Of a stretch of DNA of 64,000 nt, positions 33,247-42,326 are shown piece after piece. The translations under genes were made by a program, and so were the position numbers. The notes beneath the pieces were generated by a model. That model had not been told where the DNA came from. It saw only the letters and a program-made list of their open reading frames with translations, and searched no databases. Where the stretch lies: contig NZ_FXAU01000002.1 in assembly GCF_900177625.1 (NCBI RefSeq), positions 457,707-521,706 of the forward strand, given 5' to 3'. The DNA is from Sphingobacterium psychroaquaticum (GTDB taxonomy: Bacteria > Bacteroidota > Bacteroidia > Sphingobacteriales > Sphingobacteriaceae). Positions within the stretch are counted from its first letter, which is position 1. Each line of letters opens with the position of its first letter.

Positions 33247-34161
33247 ATGACAAAAACAAAATATTGGCCCTTTCTTAAAAATTTCTTTAAGGTTGCAGTG
33301 ACCCTTGCAGCCATCTATTGGGTGTCCACGCGTGTTTCTCTGAGTGATCTCCGCGAAGCACTACACAATTGCAACCCTTGGTATTTGGCACTGGCACTGC
33401 TTTGTTATATCATATCACAAATAATCGCCTCCTCACGCCTCAATAGTTTTCTAAAAGTAGTCGGGCTTCATGTAAGCGAACGTTATAATTTCAGACTCTA
33501 TCAATTGGGATTACTATATAATTTTTTCCTCCCCGGGGGAATTGGCGGCGACGGATACAAAATCTACTTCCTCCGTAAAAACCATCCGGTTAAAGGAAGA
33601 CGTATTTTAAGTGCGGTATTCTTTGATCGTTTAAGTGGCTTGTGGGCCTTAGCTATTATTACGGGGTGTCTCATCATGTTCATGCCACGACTCGCAATCC
33701 CTAATGTCGTTACCATAGCAGTCCTTATTGTCGGAACCGCTACATACCTCTATTTTCTATACCTTTTTTTCAGGGAATTCTTATCTAAGTTTATCATTAC
33801 GCATCTCAAAGCACTTGCAGTTCAAGGCTTTCAAACATTAAGCGCAATTTCAATTTTATACGCGATGCACTTCGACGGTAAGTTCTCCCCGTACCTCTTG
33901 ATTTTCCTCTTATCCTCACTCGTTGCTATTGTACCCTCTATTTTAGGTGGAATAGGATTACGAGAGACCATCATGTCCTTCGGAGCAAAATATCTGGGCT
34001 TAGATCCACATTTAGCGGTTCTAATCAGTTTAGTTTTTTATATGATCTCGCTAGTTGTAGCCTCTTCCGGAATATACTATATATTTCGACCACAGCGGTT
34101 AGGTATTGATAAAATACCTTCACCGAACGAAGTAGAACAAGAACTAGAAAATAGCAAATAA
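33247..34161 (+). CDS. Lysylphosphatidylglycerol synthase-type membrane protein (flippase-like)
   Basis: A 304-residue inner-membrane protein with about eight segments, of the LPG-synthase transmembrane (UPF0104) family. Typical motifs are YNFFLPGGIGGDGYKIYFLR, SAVFFDRLSGLWAL and VPSILGGIGLRETIMSFGA. The soluble aminoacyl-transferase domain of MprF is absent, so the protein probably moves lipids or lipid-linked sugars. A second, distant member lies at 37607-38602. It ends two bases before an SDR gene. Confidence 0.85.
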   Translation: MTKTKYWPFLKNFFKVAVTLAAIYWVSTRVSLSDLREALHNCNPWYLALALLCYIISQIIASSRLNSFLKVVGLHVSERYNFRLYQLGLLYNFFLPGGIGGDGYKIYFLRKNHPVKGRRILSAVFFDRLSGLWALAIITGCLIMFMPRLAIPNVVTIAVLIVGTATYLYFLYLFFREFLSKFIITHLKALAVQGFQTLSAISILYAMHFDGKFSPYLLIFLLSSLVAIVPSILGGIGLRETIMSFGAKYLGLDPHLAVLISLVFYMISLVVASSGIYYIFRPQRLGIDKIPSPNEVEQELENSK

Positions 34162-34162
34162 C

Positions 34163-34873
34163 ATGGCAAATATTATTATTACCGGTGCCAGCAGTGGTAT
34201 TGGTTTCGAAGCAGTTTTAGATTTAACAGCAAATAAGGAGCATAACGTCATTGCATTAGCCCGTTCGGCTGATAAGCTTCGAAAGCTTCATGAAATAGCA
34301 AGCTCGCTGAATCCCGATGGAGGAAAGCTATACCCTGCTCAGTTTAATATCGTCTTTGATGATTATGAAAACGCCCTACTTCCTTTTGTACGTTCAAAAT
34401 TTGATCAAGTGGATATCCTGATCAACAACGCGGGAGTACTTATTAACAAACCTTTCTTAGAAACGAGTATGGAAGATTTCGCTAAAGTCTTTCAAACGAA
34501 TCTATTGGGACATGTCAATATGATTCAACATATTGCTCCACTTATGTCGAAAGGAAGTCATATCGTAAATGTCGGTAGTATGGGTGGTTTTCAGGGTTCT
34601 TCTAAATTCCCGGGACTAGCTGCTTATTCGGCGAGTAAAGGTGCCCTCGCGACACTTACCGAGTGTCTGGCAGAAGAATTTAAAGGACAAGAGATAAAAG
34701 TGAATTGTCTCGCATTGGGGTCATCACAGACAGAGATGTTTGAAACTGCTTTCCCAGATGTTCAAGCGGGGACATTGGCTTTCGAAATGGGTCGCTACCT
34801 AGCGGAGTTCGCACAAAATGGACATAAGTACTATAATGGTAAGGTCCTCCCCGTAGCAAACACAACGCCGTAA
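34163..34873 (+). CDS. Short-chain dehydrogenase/reductase
   Basis: A classical SDR of 236 residues: cofactor motif GASSGIGFEA at the N-terminus, NNAG in ILINNAGVLI, catalytic Ser in VNVGSMGGFQGSS, and YSASKGAL with Tyr and Lys. The substrate is unknown. It follows the flippase-like gene after one base, suggesting an operon and perhaps a lipid-related substrate. Confidence 0.88.
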   Translation: MANIIITGASSGIGFEAVLDLTANKEHNVIALARSADKLRKLHEIASSLNPDGGKLYPAQFNIVFDDYENALLPFVRSKFDQVDILINNAGVLINKPFLETSMEDFAKVFQTNLLGHVNMIQHIAPLMSKGSHIVNVGSMGGFQGSSKFPGLAAYSASKGALATLTECLAEEFKGQEIKVNCLALGSSQTEMFETAFPDVQAGTLAFEMGRYLAEFAQNGHKYYNGKVLPVANTTP

Positions 34874-34889
34874 TATTAATAAAGATTCA

Positions 34890-34920
34890 CATGCTAGTTC
34901 GAGCCTTCGGCTCGGACTCC
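34890..34920 (+). repeat. REP-like palindromic element, copy A
   Basis: CATGCTAGTTCGAGCC then TTC and GGCTCGGACTCC. Stem CGAGCC/GGCTCG (34900-34914). Related copies lie at 35002, 35130 and 45090. Confidence 0.6.
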
Positions 34921-35001
34921 CGCTGTATTTAATAGACCTCTTCTTTCTAAACAGACCTTTTAGGAGCTGAGTTGAAAGTTGATGCGTCCTACAAATTAGG
35001 A

Positions 35002-35025
35002 CACGAGCCGAAGGCTCGCGCCAGC
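35002..35025 (-). repeat. REP-like palindromic element, copy B (inverted)
   Basis: CGAGCC-GAA-GGCTCG (35004-35018) followed by CGCCAGCA. On the minus strand it reads TGCTGGCGCGAGCC, matching the start of copy D at 45091. Confidence 0.6.
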
Positions 35026-35129
35026 AAGGTGTCAGCGAGATTACCAAAAGAAGATTCTCAATAAGATAACAAGCAAAATATCTTTGAAGCAAGATTACCA
35101 TAAAGGTAACTAGCCTAATCTATCCTCCA

Positions 35130-35155
35130 TGCTAATTCGAGCTTGTAGCTCGGAC
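35130..35155 (+). repeat. REP-like palindromic element, copy C
   Basis: TGCTAATTCGAGCT-TGT-AGCTCGGACC, stem at 35138-35152. It supplies the last codons and the stop codon of the membrane protein gene on the minus strand. Confidence 0.6.
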
Positions 35156-35629
35156 CTCTAACTTTTTTAATATTTCTTGTATTTCTTTTGCACGATTTGT
35201 TCCAATCAGCACCGTCGTTCTACCATCTTTAAATGTAAGCTCTAAAGCTTCTGAACCACTTACAGTGTACGCCACCGTATCGCCTCGACGACGCACGCCC
35301 CAGCCACCAAAATCTGCTAACGGCGCATACTTACGCACCCGAGCAGCCTCGATTTCCTCCCATTTCCATTGTTTTTCTTGCCACACCAAGGGAAAATAGT
35401 TAAGCGCGACTTTCTCAGAATCAATATGCAACTTCAGTTTTGCCGAAGCAAGAAAGAAAACAACTAAACAGGCAATACCCGTACCGATATTAACGAGCAA
35501 GGTTCCACTTGCTGGCCGAGAGAAATACATATACAAACTTGTTCCAATGATGGCAACTAAAATTAAGACCAGCCACCAATTCAAAAAGGACTGATTTTCT
35601 TCTAAAAATTTTACTTTCTCTGCAGGCAT
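35132..35629 (-). CDS. Membrane protein with PH-like C-terminal domain, unknown function
   Basis: A 165-residue protein with two membrane segments (WWLVLILVAIIGTSLYMYF and LLVNIGTGIACLVVFFLAS) and a soluble C-terminal part that resembles bacterial PH domains: VALNYFPLVWQEKQWKWEEI and GWGVRRRGDTVAYTVSGSEA, then ALELTFKDGRTTVLIG. The last residues (VRATSSN) and the stop codon come from a REP-like repeat, so the gene end was probably reshaped by that insertion. Function is unknown. Confidence 0.7.
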   Translation of the reverse strand: MPAEKVKFLEENQSFLNWWLVLILVAIIGTSLYMYFSRPASGTLLVNIGTGIACLVVFFLASAKLKLHIDSEKVALNYFPLVWQEKQWKWEEIEAARVRKYAPLADFGGWGVRRRGDTVAYTVSGSEALELTFKDGRTTVLIGTNRAKEIQEILKKLEVRATSSN

Positions 35630-35722
35630 ATAGGAATTGATATAAACGGTTTAGTACGCTGAATATAATAAAAAGCAGCCACATATCCAATTTCAAAAAA
35701 CAACAATTAATCCGATAAATAG

Positions 35723-35730
35723 TATCTTTG
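35723..35730 (+). promoter_or_regulatory. -7 box of the plsC-like gene
   Basis: TATCTTTG fits TAnnTTTG and lies 16 bases before the ATG. It contains the TTG codon that would otherwise look like an upstream start. Confidence 0.5.
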
Positions 35731-35745
35731 CGAAATTTAAATTGT

Positions 35746-36480
35746 ATGAGAAAGCTGATTGGATTTATTTTAACACCTGTATTTTACATATGCTTTGGTC
35801 TATCATTGCTGATTTTTCATCCCATTCAGTGGGTATGTTTAAAATTAGGTGGTTACAGTGCCCATAAAAAAAGTGTAGATATTTTAAACGGATTTCTTGT
35901 TGCCTGTAACTACACTTTATTCAACAGAACGCAATTTATTGACAATAAAAGTATCCCCACTGGACGTCCTGTTATTTTTGTGGCCAACCACCAAGGATCA
36001 TTTGACATACCACCTTTAATCTATTTCTTGCGCAGATTTCATGGTAAATTCATCTCCAAAATTGAGTTAGCAACAGCAGGAATACCGAGCATCTCTTTTA
36101 ACCTAATACATGGTGGGGCGGCTAATATTGACAGAAAAGACCCCAAACAATCTATCGCAGAAATATTGAAGCTGGCCAATAATATGAAGACCAAGAACTG
36201 GTCTGCCTTTATCTTCCCCGAAGGAACACGTACAAAAACCGGGAAAATGAAACCATTTTCGGTAGGTGGAATCGCAACATTATTAAAGAAAAATCCAGAC
36301 GCTCTCGTCGTGCCTATTGCCATTCAAGGTTCCTACAAGATGGTGGCTTACGGAGCCTTCCCTCTTCGCCCGTTTACCTCTATGCGTTGGGAAGTATTAG
36401 ATCCTATTGATACGACAGGACTAAACGCCGAAGAAATTGTAAAAAAAGCAGAAACAATAATTAAGGCGAAGGTAGAGTAA
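35746..36480 (+). CDS. plsC: 1-acyl-sn-glycerol-3-phosphate acyltransferase (PlsC-like)
   Basis: A 244-residue membrane-bound acyltransferase of phospholipid synthesis. It has an N-terminal hydrophobic segment (LIGFILTPVFYICFGLSLLI), the catalytic motif VANHQGSFD (H-x4-D), and the acceptor-binding motif FPEGTRTKTGKMKPF. ATG at 35746 is chosen over a TTG 18 bases upstream, because that TTG lies inside the -7 box. It is convergent with the glycosyltransferase gene. Confidence 0.88.
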   Translation: MRKLIGFILTPVFYICFGLSLLIFHPIQWVCLKLGGYSAHKKSVDILNGFLVACNYTLFNRTQFIDNKSIPTGRPVIFVANHQGSFDIPPLIYFLRRFHGKFISKIELATAGIPSISFNLIHGGAANIDRKDPKQSIAEILKLANNMKTKNWSAFIFPEGTRTKTGKMKPFSVGGIATLLKKNPDALVVPIAIQGSYKMVAYGAFPLRPFTSMRWEVLDPIDTTGLNAEEIVKKAETIIKAKVE

Positions 36481-36486
36481 CAAGGA

Positions 36487-37623
36487 TTACTTTACTGTCC
36501 GCCCTTTCCAATCATACTTCCCAATATTACCTGCAAGACCTATGTACACCAAATATAGGGCGTGCACAATAGATAATAAAGGTAGTTGCCATAGCAATTC
36601 TGACCGATTTGCAAAGCGACATAATGGAGAAATAAACAGGTATTCAACGAGCATCTTTAACGCCAGAGACACCACCAATAACCAATGGACCTCTGGTAAC
36701 GCGATAAAGAACTGAGCAATCCCTAACAGTAGCGCTAAATTAAACAGCCAAATACTAAAACCCAAGAAGACCACTTTTTTATCCTTGTACTTCGTACTCT
36801 TGGATGCCCACCGCTTTCGCTGACTCAAAAATGCGCGAAGATTAGGCTTCGCATCGGTGTATACAATGGCATCTTGACTTTTACAAAAACCAATGCGTGA
36901 AGCATGCCGTTCAGCTACCTTATGCAAGAAAAGTTCATCATCTCCAGAGGCTAGATTATCGATTCCATTGAAACCACCCATCTCCCAGAAAATATCTTTG
37001 CGATAAGCGAGATTAGCGCCATTACAGGTTGTCGGCTTGCCATTCCCAATCCCCGCAGCCCCCAAGCCAATAAGATAAAGAAATTCCAAGGTTTGTAAAC
37101 GTTCAAAATAATCCTTTTCCTCCGAGTATACTACGGGCGAGGATACCAAGTAAGCATCTTCTTCTTCAAAGAATCGTACCACAGTTTTCAACCACAAAGG
37201 CCCCATTCTACAATCGGCATCTGTCGTAACAATAATTTCACCTTGTGCATGCTGAATCGCACGTGAGATAGCGAGCTTTTTATAGGAGTTTAAGCGATCG
37301 CCTTCATTCAAGCGGATTAAAGTAACGCCCTTACTCGCATAGCCTTCTACAATGGCTGCCGTACTATCGGTAGAATGATCATCCACCACAATAATCTCCA
37401 GATGTTCCTTCGGAAAGTCTTGATTCACGATACAGTCCAAGGTCCGTCCTATATTGTCTTCTTCATTTCGTGCTGCAATGAGGACGGACACCGTCCGCTG
37501 CGGCACACCCGGTACGCCTGCTCGCCACAAAGGAATCCGAAACCAACCATACCGCATATACATGACCAACAGAACATATATAACGGTCATAAAGAACAAA
37601 AAGAAACTAAGACTTACTACCAC
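36487..37623 (-). CDS. Family 2 glycosyltransferase, membrane-anchored
   Basis: A 378-residue processive-type GT2: N-terminal membrane segment, GT-A domain with SVLIAARNEEDNIGRTLDCI, IIVVDDHSTDS, the DxD-type motif TTDADC, SGDDELF, and the QRKRW motif of processive enzymes, then three or four C-terminal membrane segments. It probably adds sugars to a lipid or a surface glycan. Its start overlaps the upstream flippase-like gene by 17 bases, so the pair is coupled, and a joint lipid-glycan task is likely. Confidence 0.88.
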   Translation of the reverse strand: MVVSLSFFLFFMTVIYVLLVMYMRYGWFRIPLWRAGVPGVPQRTVSVLIAARNEEDNIGRTLDCIVNQDFPKEHLEIIVVDDHSTDSTAAIVEGYASKGVTLIRLNEGDRLNSYKKLAISRAIQHAQGEIIVTTDADCRMGPLWLKTVVRFFEEEDAYLVSSPVVYSEEKDYFERLQTLEFLYLIGLGAAGIGNGKPTTCNGANLAYRKDIFWEMGGFNGIDNLASGDDELFLHKVAERHASRIGFCKSQDAIVYTDAKPNLRAFLSQRKRWASKSTKYKDKKVVFLGFSIWLFNLALLLGIAQFFIALPEVHWLLVVSLALKMLVEYLFISPLCRFANRSELLWQLPLLSIVHALYLVYIGLAGNIGKYDWKGRTVK

Positions 37624-38602
37624 CGATGTAATTTACGTTAAAAACAAAAAAAGACCCGATAATAGCGGGCACAATAAGGTTTACGAACCAAATACAAGAA
37701 ACAATTGCCATAACAGCCAGCTCCTGATCCGTAATATAGCGATACAAGTTGCTTGCAACAAAACTACGTACGCTAAAGTCAAAAATATCCAGCGAGGGAA
37801 CCGCAGATTGAACGAAGAACAAAATAAAAATAAGAAGTACCATCGGAATGGACGGTAATTCGGGTAAAATCACCATCATAAGTACAATATACTGCGAGGT
37901 GAAAATAACAAAACGAGCCAGAGACAATAATAGCACATGTAACAATTCGCGAACAGAGAAATCTTCTAGCACCTTAAAGAAAGGCTTGATCTTTTTCAGG
38001 AAACCTATACGCCCAACAATGTAATCAACCCAGGCGACATTAAAATACAAGACAACAAAAGCTACGGCATAGATAATAGCTAAAAGCCAAACAGCAAACT
38101 CTACGGCTCCTGGCGTTGGCAAATAGGTACAGATAAACCAGGCGATGGCTAAAGCTCCAAAAACGCTGGTAAGAACCAATTGGGCAAACAAACCGACCCC
38201 CATTGCGACGGCACCCGAAGCTCTATTCTCAGGCTTCAGCAACATGACACGCCCACCATATTCCCCAATCCGATTAGGCGTAAAGATCGCCCAAGTCAAG
38301 CCACAAAACACGGATTTCACTGCCGTCCACCAACTGATCGGCTCAATTCGTCGACTCAGGTATTTCCATTTCACAATCTCTAATGCCCAATTTGCGAACA
38401 TCATCACGACAACTAAAGTCAACGTCGCACGAACAACCCAAGGGTCGATACGCGCCATTAAATTCTGAAAAGAACGCAGGTTTTCTTGATTATTAATCTT
38501 AGAAATAATAAACCACATCGCCATACCAACGATAACGAGCTTAATAATAAGATTTACGTATTTCTTTTGTTCTTTCGTCACTTGTACGCTAAATAAGAGC
38601 AC
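37607..38602 (-). CDS. Lysylphosphatidylglycerol synthase-type membrane protein, second copy
   Basis: A 331-residue UPF0104-type protein with about eight membrane segments. Family stretches are LTWAIFTPNRIGEYGGRVML and, later, FFVQSAVPSLDIFDFSVRS. It is only distantly like the copy at 33247-34161. The start is GTG at 38602; a second GTG at 38581 (before TKEQKKY) is as good. It overlaps the glycosyltransferase gene, which suggests it moves that enzyme's lipid-linked substrate or product. Confidence 0.8.
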   Translation of the reverse strand: MLLFSVQVTKEQKKYVNLIIKLVIVGMAMWFIISKINNQENLRSFQNLMARIDPWVVRATLTLVVVMMFANWALEIVKWKYLSRRIEPISWWTAVKSVFCGLTWAIFTPNRIGEYGGRVMLLKPENRASGAVAMGVGLFAQLVLTSVFGALAIAWFICTYLPTPGAVEFAVWLLAIIYAVAFVVLYFNVAWVDYIVGRIGFLKKIKPFFKVLEDFSVRELLHVLLLSLARFVIFTSQYIVLMMVILPELPSIPMVLLIFILFFVQSAVPSLDIFDFSVRSFVASNLYRYITDQELAVMAIVSCIWFVNLIVPAIIGSFFVFNVNYIGGSKS

Positions 38603-38667
38603 AATGTTACTAATTTTTGCGCACTTCTGACGCCTTACATACCAAGTTAAAATTGTATTATTGCATC

Positions 38668-39231
38668 ATGCAACGTGAGAAGGCTAAAGAACGAATAATC
38701 CTAGGAATAGACCCCGGAACCATAGTTTTGGGATATGGACTGATACATCAAAAAGGTAGCAAGTTAACCTTAATCAGTCTCGGTGTCGTTAAAATGGGAC
38801 ACTTAGAAGACCAAGGCCTAAAGCTTCAACGTATCTTCAAGAAAGTTTCTGCATTGATTGATGAATACAAACCAGACTGCATGGCCCTAGAAGCGCCATT
38901 TTATGGAAAAAACATTCAGGTCATGCTTAAACTGGGTCGGGCACAAGGCGTTGCAATGGCTGCGGCATTAAACGTGGATATACCTATTTTCGAATACGCT
39001 CCACGTAAAATCAAACAATCTGTTACAGGAAATGGTAGCTCCAGTAAAGAACAAGTGGCGGCTATGCTCAAAAACTTACTAAAATTCAATGAATCTCCAG
39101 AGTTTCTAGATGCGACAGATGGTCTAGCTGTTGCAGTATGTCATGCCTTTCAGCAAAACACTCTAACAGATAGCAAAAGCTATTCTGGTTGGGAAGCTTT
39201 TGCCAAAGACAATCAAAAAAGAATCCGCTAG
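38668..39231 (+). CDS. ruvC: Holliday junction resolvase RuvC
   Basis: A 187-residue endonuclease that cuts four-way junctions with RuvAB. Catalytic acidic residues are visible in LGIDPGT (N-terminus), LEAPFYGKN (Glu) and DATDGLAVAVCHAF (two Asp). The DNA-binding region reads YAPRKIKQSVTGNGSSSKEQ. ATG at 38668 is the start that gives the family's usual N-terminus. The C-terminus overlaps the convergent unknown gene by four bases. Confidence 0.92.
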   Translation: MQREKAKERIILGIDPGTIVLGYGLIHQKGSKLTLISLGVVKMGHLEDQGLKLQRIFKKVSALIDEYKPDCMALEAPFYGKNIQVMLKLGRAQGVAMAAALNVDIPIFEYAPRKIKQSVTGNGSSSKEQVAAMLKNLLKFNESPEFLDATDGLAVAVCHAFQQNTLTDSKSYSGWEAFAKDNQKRIR

Positions 39232-40271
39232 AGCGTCACCTGCCGGATAACATTTTTAACATTTAACTCTACAATATCGGTCATCGTCCGACATTTAGCA
39301 TAGGCGTCATTGCCGTAAAAAGCAGCATAACCTCGACGCAGCCTATCTATGTTTTCAGATGTAGACAATACTTGCTGACTGGAGGCGTCACGCAGATCCT
39401 TAATGCGATGTCGCTCACTTCGTACACGATGAACAATAGAAGAGCGTTCCTCCTGTTGGTATTGCAGAACTGTCTTTTCGTTCAGATGATCCATTGCAAG
39501 CTTTACATATGGTAAGTTTTCCTTAAAATACTGCGGCATATAAACCTTCGGGTTACCCTCATAGAATTGTTGATCAAAATCTATAGCACGGATACGGAAT
39601 TGGAAATCATCAAAATCCGGCGTAATCTGGACCACAAAATTATACGCCCGCATGTCTCCCAACAAGGAGATAATGCAACGTTCATTGAATTTCACAAATT
39701 CTTTTGCAATACGGGTTTGATTATAATCGGGCGTGTAAATTTGCCCTTTACTGAATACATCTCCCGGAATACCCACGATATGCTCTTCCACCAGCGTATC
39801 TCGATCCACCAGGTAATTCACTTGATTGGGCGAAAGAATCTCTTCAAGTTCCAATCCATAAATCCGCGAAGCATCTGCTTGCTTTACGTAGAAGTAATCA
39901 TATACATCATTTAATGTATTGATAATACGAATACGGAAAGGTTTGGTATTACCAAAGGCACAGTACTCGATCCGGTCGATAATTTTATGCTGTACAATCC
40001 GTGTATTTCCCGAAGCCTTAAGAATGGCATAAATCACCTTTAGACCGTTATATAATTGATCCTGTAGATAAGGCGGATATAGCGGTGTTTCCCAAAAGGT
40101 ATCATTACCATATTTATCCATGACAGGGACTGTTTCCGTAAAATTCAACAAGTCCTTATAGCCCACCGGAAAGCGACCATCACGTTGGTAAATCTTTAAG
40201 TACTTGGCTAAACCATTTCCTACCGGATAAATTGGTTTCTTACGTGAGATTCTTACATCATCTATCTCCAT
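39228..40271 (-). CDS. Conserved-looking protein of unknown function, faintly kinase-like
   Basis: A 347-residue soluble protein that I cannot assign to a named family, though it has the look of a Bacteroidota-conserved protein. The middle contains LGDMRAYNFVVQ, followed about 20 residues later by IRAIDFDQQFYEG; the spacing recalls the catalytic and metal loops of kinase-like folds (GDxxxxN and IDFD). The C-terminal third is basic and helical (VHRVRSERHRIKDLRDASSQ). The kinase-like reading is speculative. Its promoter region is the long gap before the Lrp gene. Confidence 0.6.
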   Translation of the reverse strand: MEIDDVRISRKKPIYPVGNGLAKYLKIYQRDGRFPVGYKDLLNFTETVPVMDKYGNDTFWETPLYPPYLQDQLYNGLKVIYAILKASGNTRIVQHKIIDRIEYCAFGNTKPFRIRIINTLNDVYDYFYVKQADASRIYGLELEEILSPNQVNYLVDRDTLVEEHIVGIPGDVFSKGQIYTPDYNQTRIAKEFVKFNERCIISLLGDMRAYNFVVQITPDFDDFQFRIRAIDFDQQFYEGNPKVYMPQYFKENLPYVKLAMDHLNEKTVLQYQQEERSSIVHRVRSERHRIKDLRDASSQQVLSTSENIDRLRRGYAAFYGNDAYAKCRTMTDIVELNVKNVIRQVTL

Positions 40272-40759
40272 AACACTTTTCTTTTTTAGGCTATATGAAA
40301 CATCCTCCTTTACAACACTTCCAATTTACTTTCAATCTAGGATGCAAATAGCCACTTATCATTTAAATATACGAAAAATCAAACACATAGCTTTTGCGTA
40401 AAGCACATAATAGATTGGCACAATATTTGAATTTTCACAAATAATGAGGAGATTTTTACAAAATATAAAATCAAATTAAAAAAAATCTTGTTATTTTTGA
40501 AAAAATAATAAAAGAGCAGATATCGTTTATAACTGGATAAAAATGGAAGAACCTTCTCGGGCGAGAAGGTTCAACGCTAACCAATTATAAACCTATGTTA
40601 TTTTGAGGGAAGTAACATGCTATTTTTAAAAACAAAACGTTTTTTATTTCGTTTTGTTAATACAAATGTAAAATATATTAGCATTTGCTGCAAATATTAT
40701 TTTATTTTTACTTGATTTATAAAAAATAGACATTTTAAAAAGCAATTAATACCATTTTT
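40272..40759. other. Long divergent intergenic region with a hairpin
   Basis: 488 A/T-rich bases without a supported gene. The only clear structure is GAACCTTCTC-GGGC-GAGAAGGTTC (40549-40572), a perfect 10-bp stem with a 4-base loop. No U-tract follows on either side, so a small RNA, leader element or operator is more likely than a terminator. Confidence 0.5.
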
Positions 40760-41230
40760 ATGGATAAAAAGTATTCAAATTATGATTTAGACAATCTAGA
40801 CATCCAAATTTTGTCTATTTTAATGGAAAACGCATCAATTCCTTATACAGAAATAGCCAAAAAGCTTATAGTTTCAGGAGGAACCATCCATGTACGCATG
40901 AAAAAGATGGAAGAACTGGGAATTATTAAGGGATCCGAGCTAATTATCAACCCTCAAAAGGTTGGTTTTGACATCACAGCCTTCTTAGGGATCTATTTAG
41001 AGAAAGGATCTCAATATGCAGATGCCGTAAAACAATTACAGAACATAAAAGAGGTTGTAGAACTTCATTATTGTACGGGACAATACAGTGCTTTTGCAAA
41101 AATTGTATGCCGCGATACGGCACATCTACGAAAAGTCCTAAACGAGGACATCCAAGCGCTGACTGGGATACAACGCACCGAGACGATCATATCCTTGGAA
41201 GAAAGCATTAAACGACAAATAACGTTATAA
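40760..41230 (+). CDS. Lrp/AsnC-family transcriptional regulator
   Basis: A 156-residue member: N-terminal HTH (DLDNLDIQILSILMENASIP, TEIAKKLIVSGGTIHVRMKK) and a C-terminal ligand-binding RAM domain (GFDITAFLGIYLEKG to TGIQRTETIISLEES). It probably responds to an amino acid. It is convergent with the arginine cluster and separated by a shared terminator, so it may control that cluster, but no direct evidence is seen. Confidence 0.9.
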   Translation: MDKKYSNYDLDNLDIQILSILMENASIPYTEIAKKLIVSGGTIHVRMKKMEELGIIKGSELIINPQKVGFDITAFLGIYLEKGSQYADAVKQLQNIKEVVELHYCTGQYSAFAKIVCRDTAHLRKVLNEDIQALTGIQRTETIISLEESIKRQITL

Positions 41231-41260
41231 AAAAAGGCTGGTCATGACCAGCCTTTTTTT
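41229..41260. terminator. Bidirectional terminator between the Lrp gene and argE
   Basis: A 32-bp near-perfect palindrome centred on GGCTGGTCATGACCAGCC with A and T runs at its ends. It overlaps the argE stop codon. Confidence 0.85.
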
Positions 41261-42326
41261 ATATTACATTACGAAGTAGGGCTATATAGAACCGAACTCC
41301 ATCCTCAATTTCTTTAAGATAAATAAATTCATCAGCGGTATGTGAGCGTGCCGAGTCTCCAGGCCCAACTTTTAGAGAAGGAAACGGAATTAATGCTTGA
41401 TCGCTCATCGTGGGGCTTCCATATGTTTTTTTTCCCAGGCTTAGTCCCGATTGTACGATGGGATGATCTAAGCCAATCCGAGAAGAGTTAAGACGTACAG
41501 ATCTTGCCGTTACTTTGGATTGCACATGCTCTTTAATAACCTCCAACACTTCGGTGTTACTATACACATCTGTCGTACGTACATCCACGACAAAGGTACA
41601 CGAGGCTGGCACTACATTATGCTGAGATCCTGCATTGATTAACGTTACGGACATTTTTACGGGGCCTAAAAAATCAGACTCTTTTTCGAAGGTATAGCGG
41701 CGAAACCAATCGATATCAGCCATTGCTTTATAGATTGCGTTTTCTCCTTCTTCTCTTGCCGCATGACCGGAAACACCAGTAGCTTCACAGTCAAGCACCA
41801 TTAATCCCTTTTCCGCAACAGCCAAATCCAACAATGTGGGTTCGCCTACAATCGCAAAGTCGATACCCTCGATATGATTTAGCGCTTCCTCCACACCATT
41901 CTTACCAGATATCTCTTCTTCAGCTGACGCGAGAAAACAAAGATTATAAGGTAAATCTTCACGGTCGTAGTAAAATAGAAAAGCAGCAAGGAGACCGACT
42001 AAGCATCCTCCGGCGTCATTACTTCCTAATCCATACAATTTACCATCCTCCACGATCGGAGCGAAAGGGTCCTTGGTATAGCCGGGATTAGGTTTTACGG
42101 TATCGTGATGAGAATTAAGAAGTATCGTTGGCTTATTCGCATCAACATGCTTATTAAATGCCCAAATGTTATTTCCAGACCGCTCAAAAGAGACCATTCG
42201 TTCCTGCAAAAACATCTCGATTAACACCGCTGTTTTCTCCTCTTCTCGACTAAAAGAAGGCGTGGAGATCAACTGCTTTAGTAAGGTGATACTATCAGCA
42301 ATTAAAACCTCAACAGATTTAGTCAT
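41259..42326 (-). CDS. argE: M20-family deacylase, acetyl/succinylornithine deacetylase (ArgE-like)
   Basis: A 355-residue metallohydrolase that releases ornithine from its N-acyl form. Metal and catalytic motifs are LLNSHHDTV, GLGSNDAGG, and SAEEEISGKNG, with the dimerisation domain in the middle (VSGHAAREEGENAIYKA). The C-terminal His motif is in HTADEF. Which acyl group it removes is open; see the ArgF' entry. It is the last gene of the arginine cluster and overlaps proC by eight bases. Confidence 0.88.
   Translation of the reverse strand: MTKSVEVLIADSITLLKQLISTPSFSREEEKTAVLIEMFLQERMVSFERSGNNIWAFNKHVDANKPTILLNSHHDTVKPNPGYTKDPFAPIVEDGKLYGLGSNDAGGCLVGLLAAFLFYYDREDLPYNLCFLASAEEEISGKNGVEEALNHIEGIDFAIVGEPTLLDLAVAEKGLMVLDCEATGVSGHAAREEGENAIYKAMADIDWFRRYTFEKESDFLGPVKMSVTLINAGSQHNVVPASCTFVVDVRTTDVYSNTEVLEVIKEHVQSKVTARSVRLNSSRIGLDHPIVQSGLSLGKKTYGSPTMSDQALIPFPSLKVGPGDSARSHTADEFIYLKEIEDGVRFYIALLRNVI

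Noticed and set aside
35728..35745. TTG start for the plsC-like gene
   Set aside because: It lies inside the TATCTTTG promoter box; the ATG 18 bases on is a better start.
38617..38667. TTG start upstream of ruvC
   Set aside because: It adds 17 residues before the standard RuvC N-terminus; the ATG at 38668 gives the expected form.
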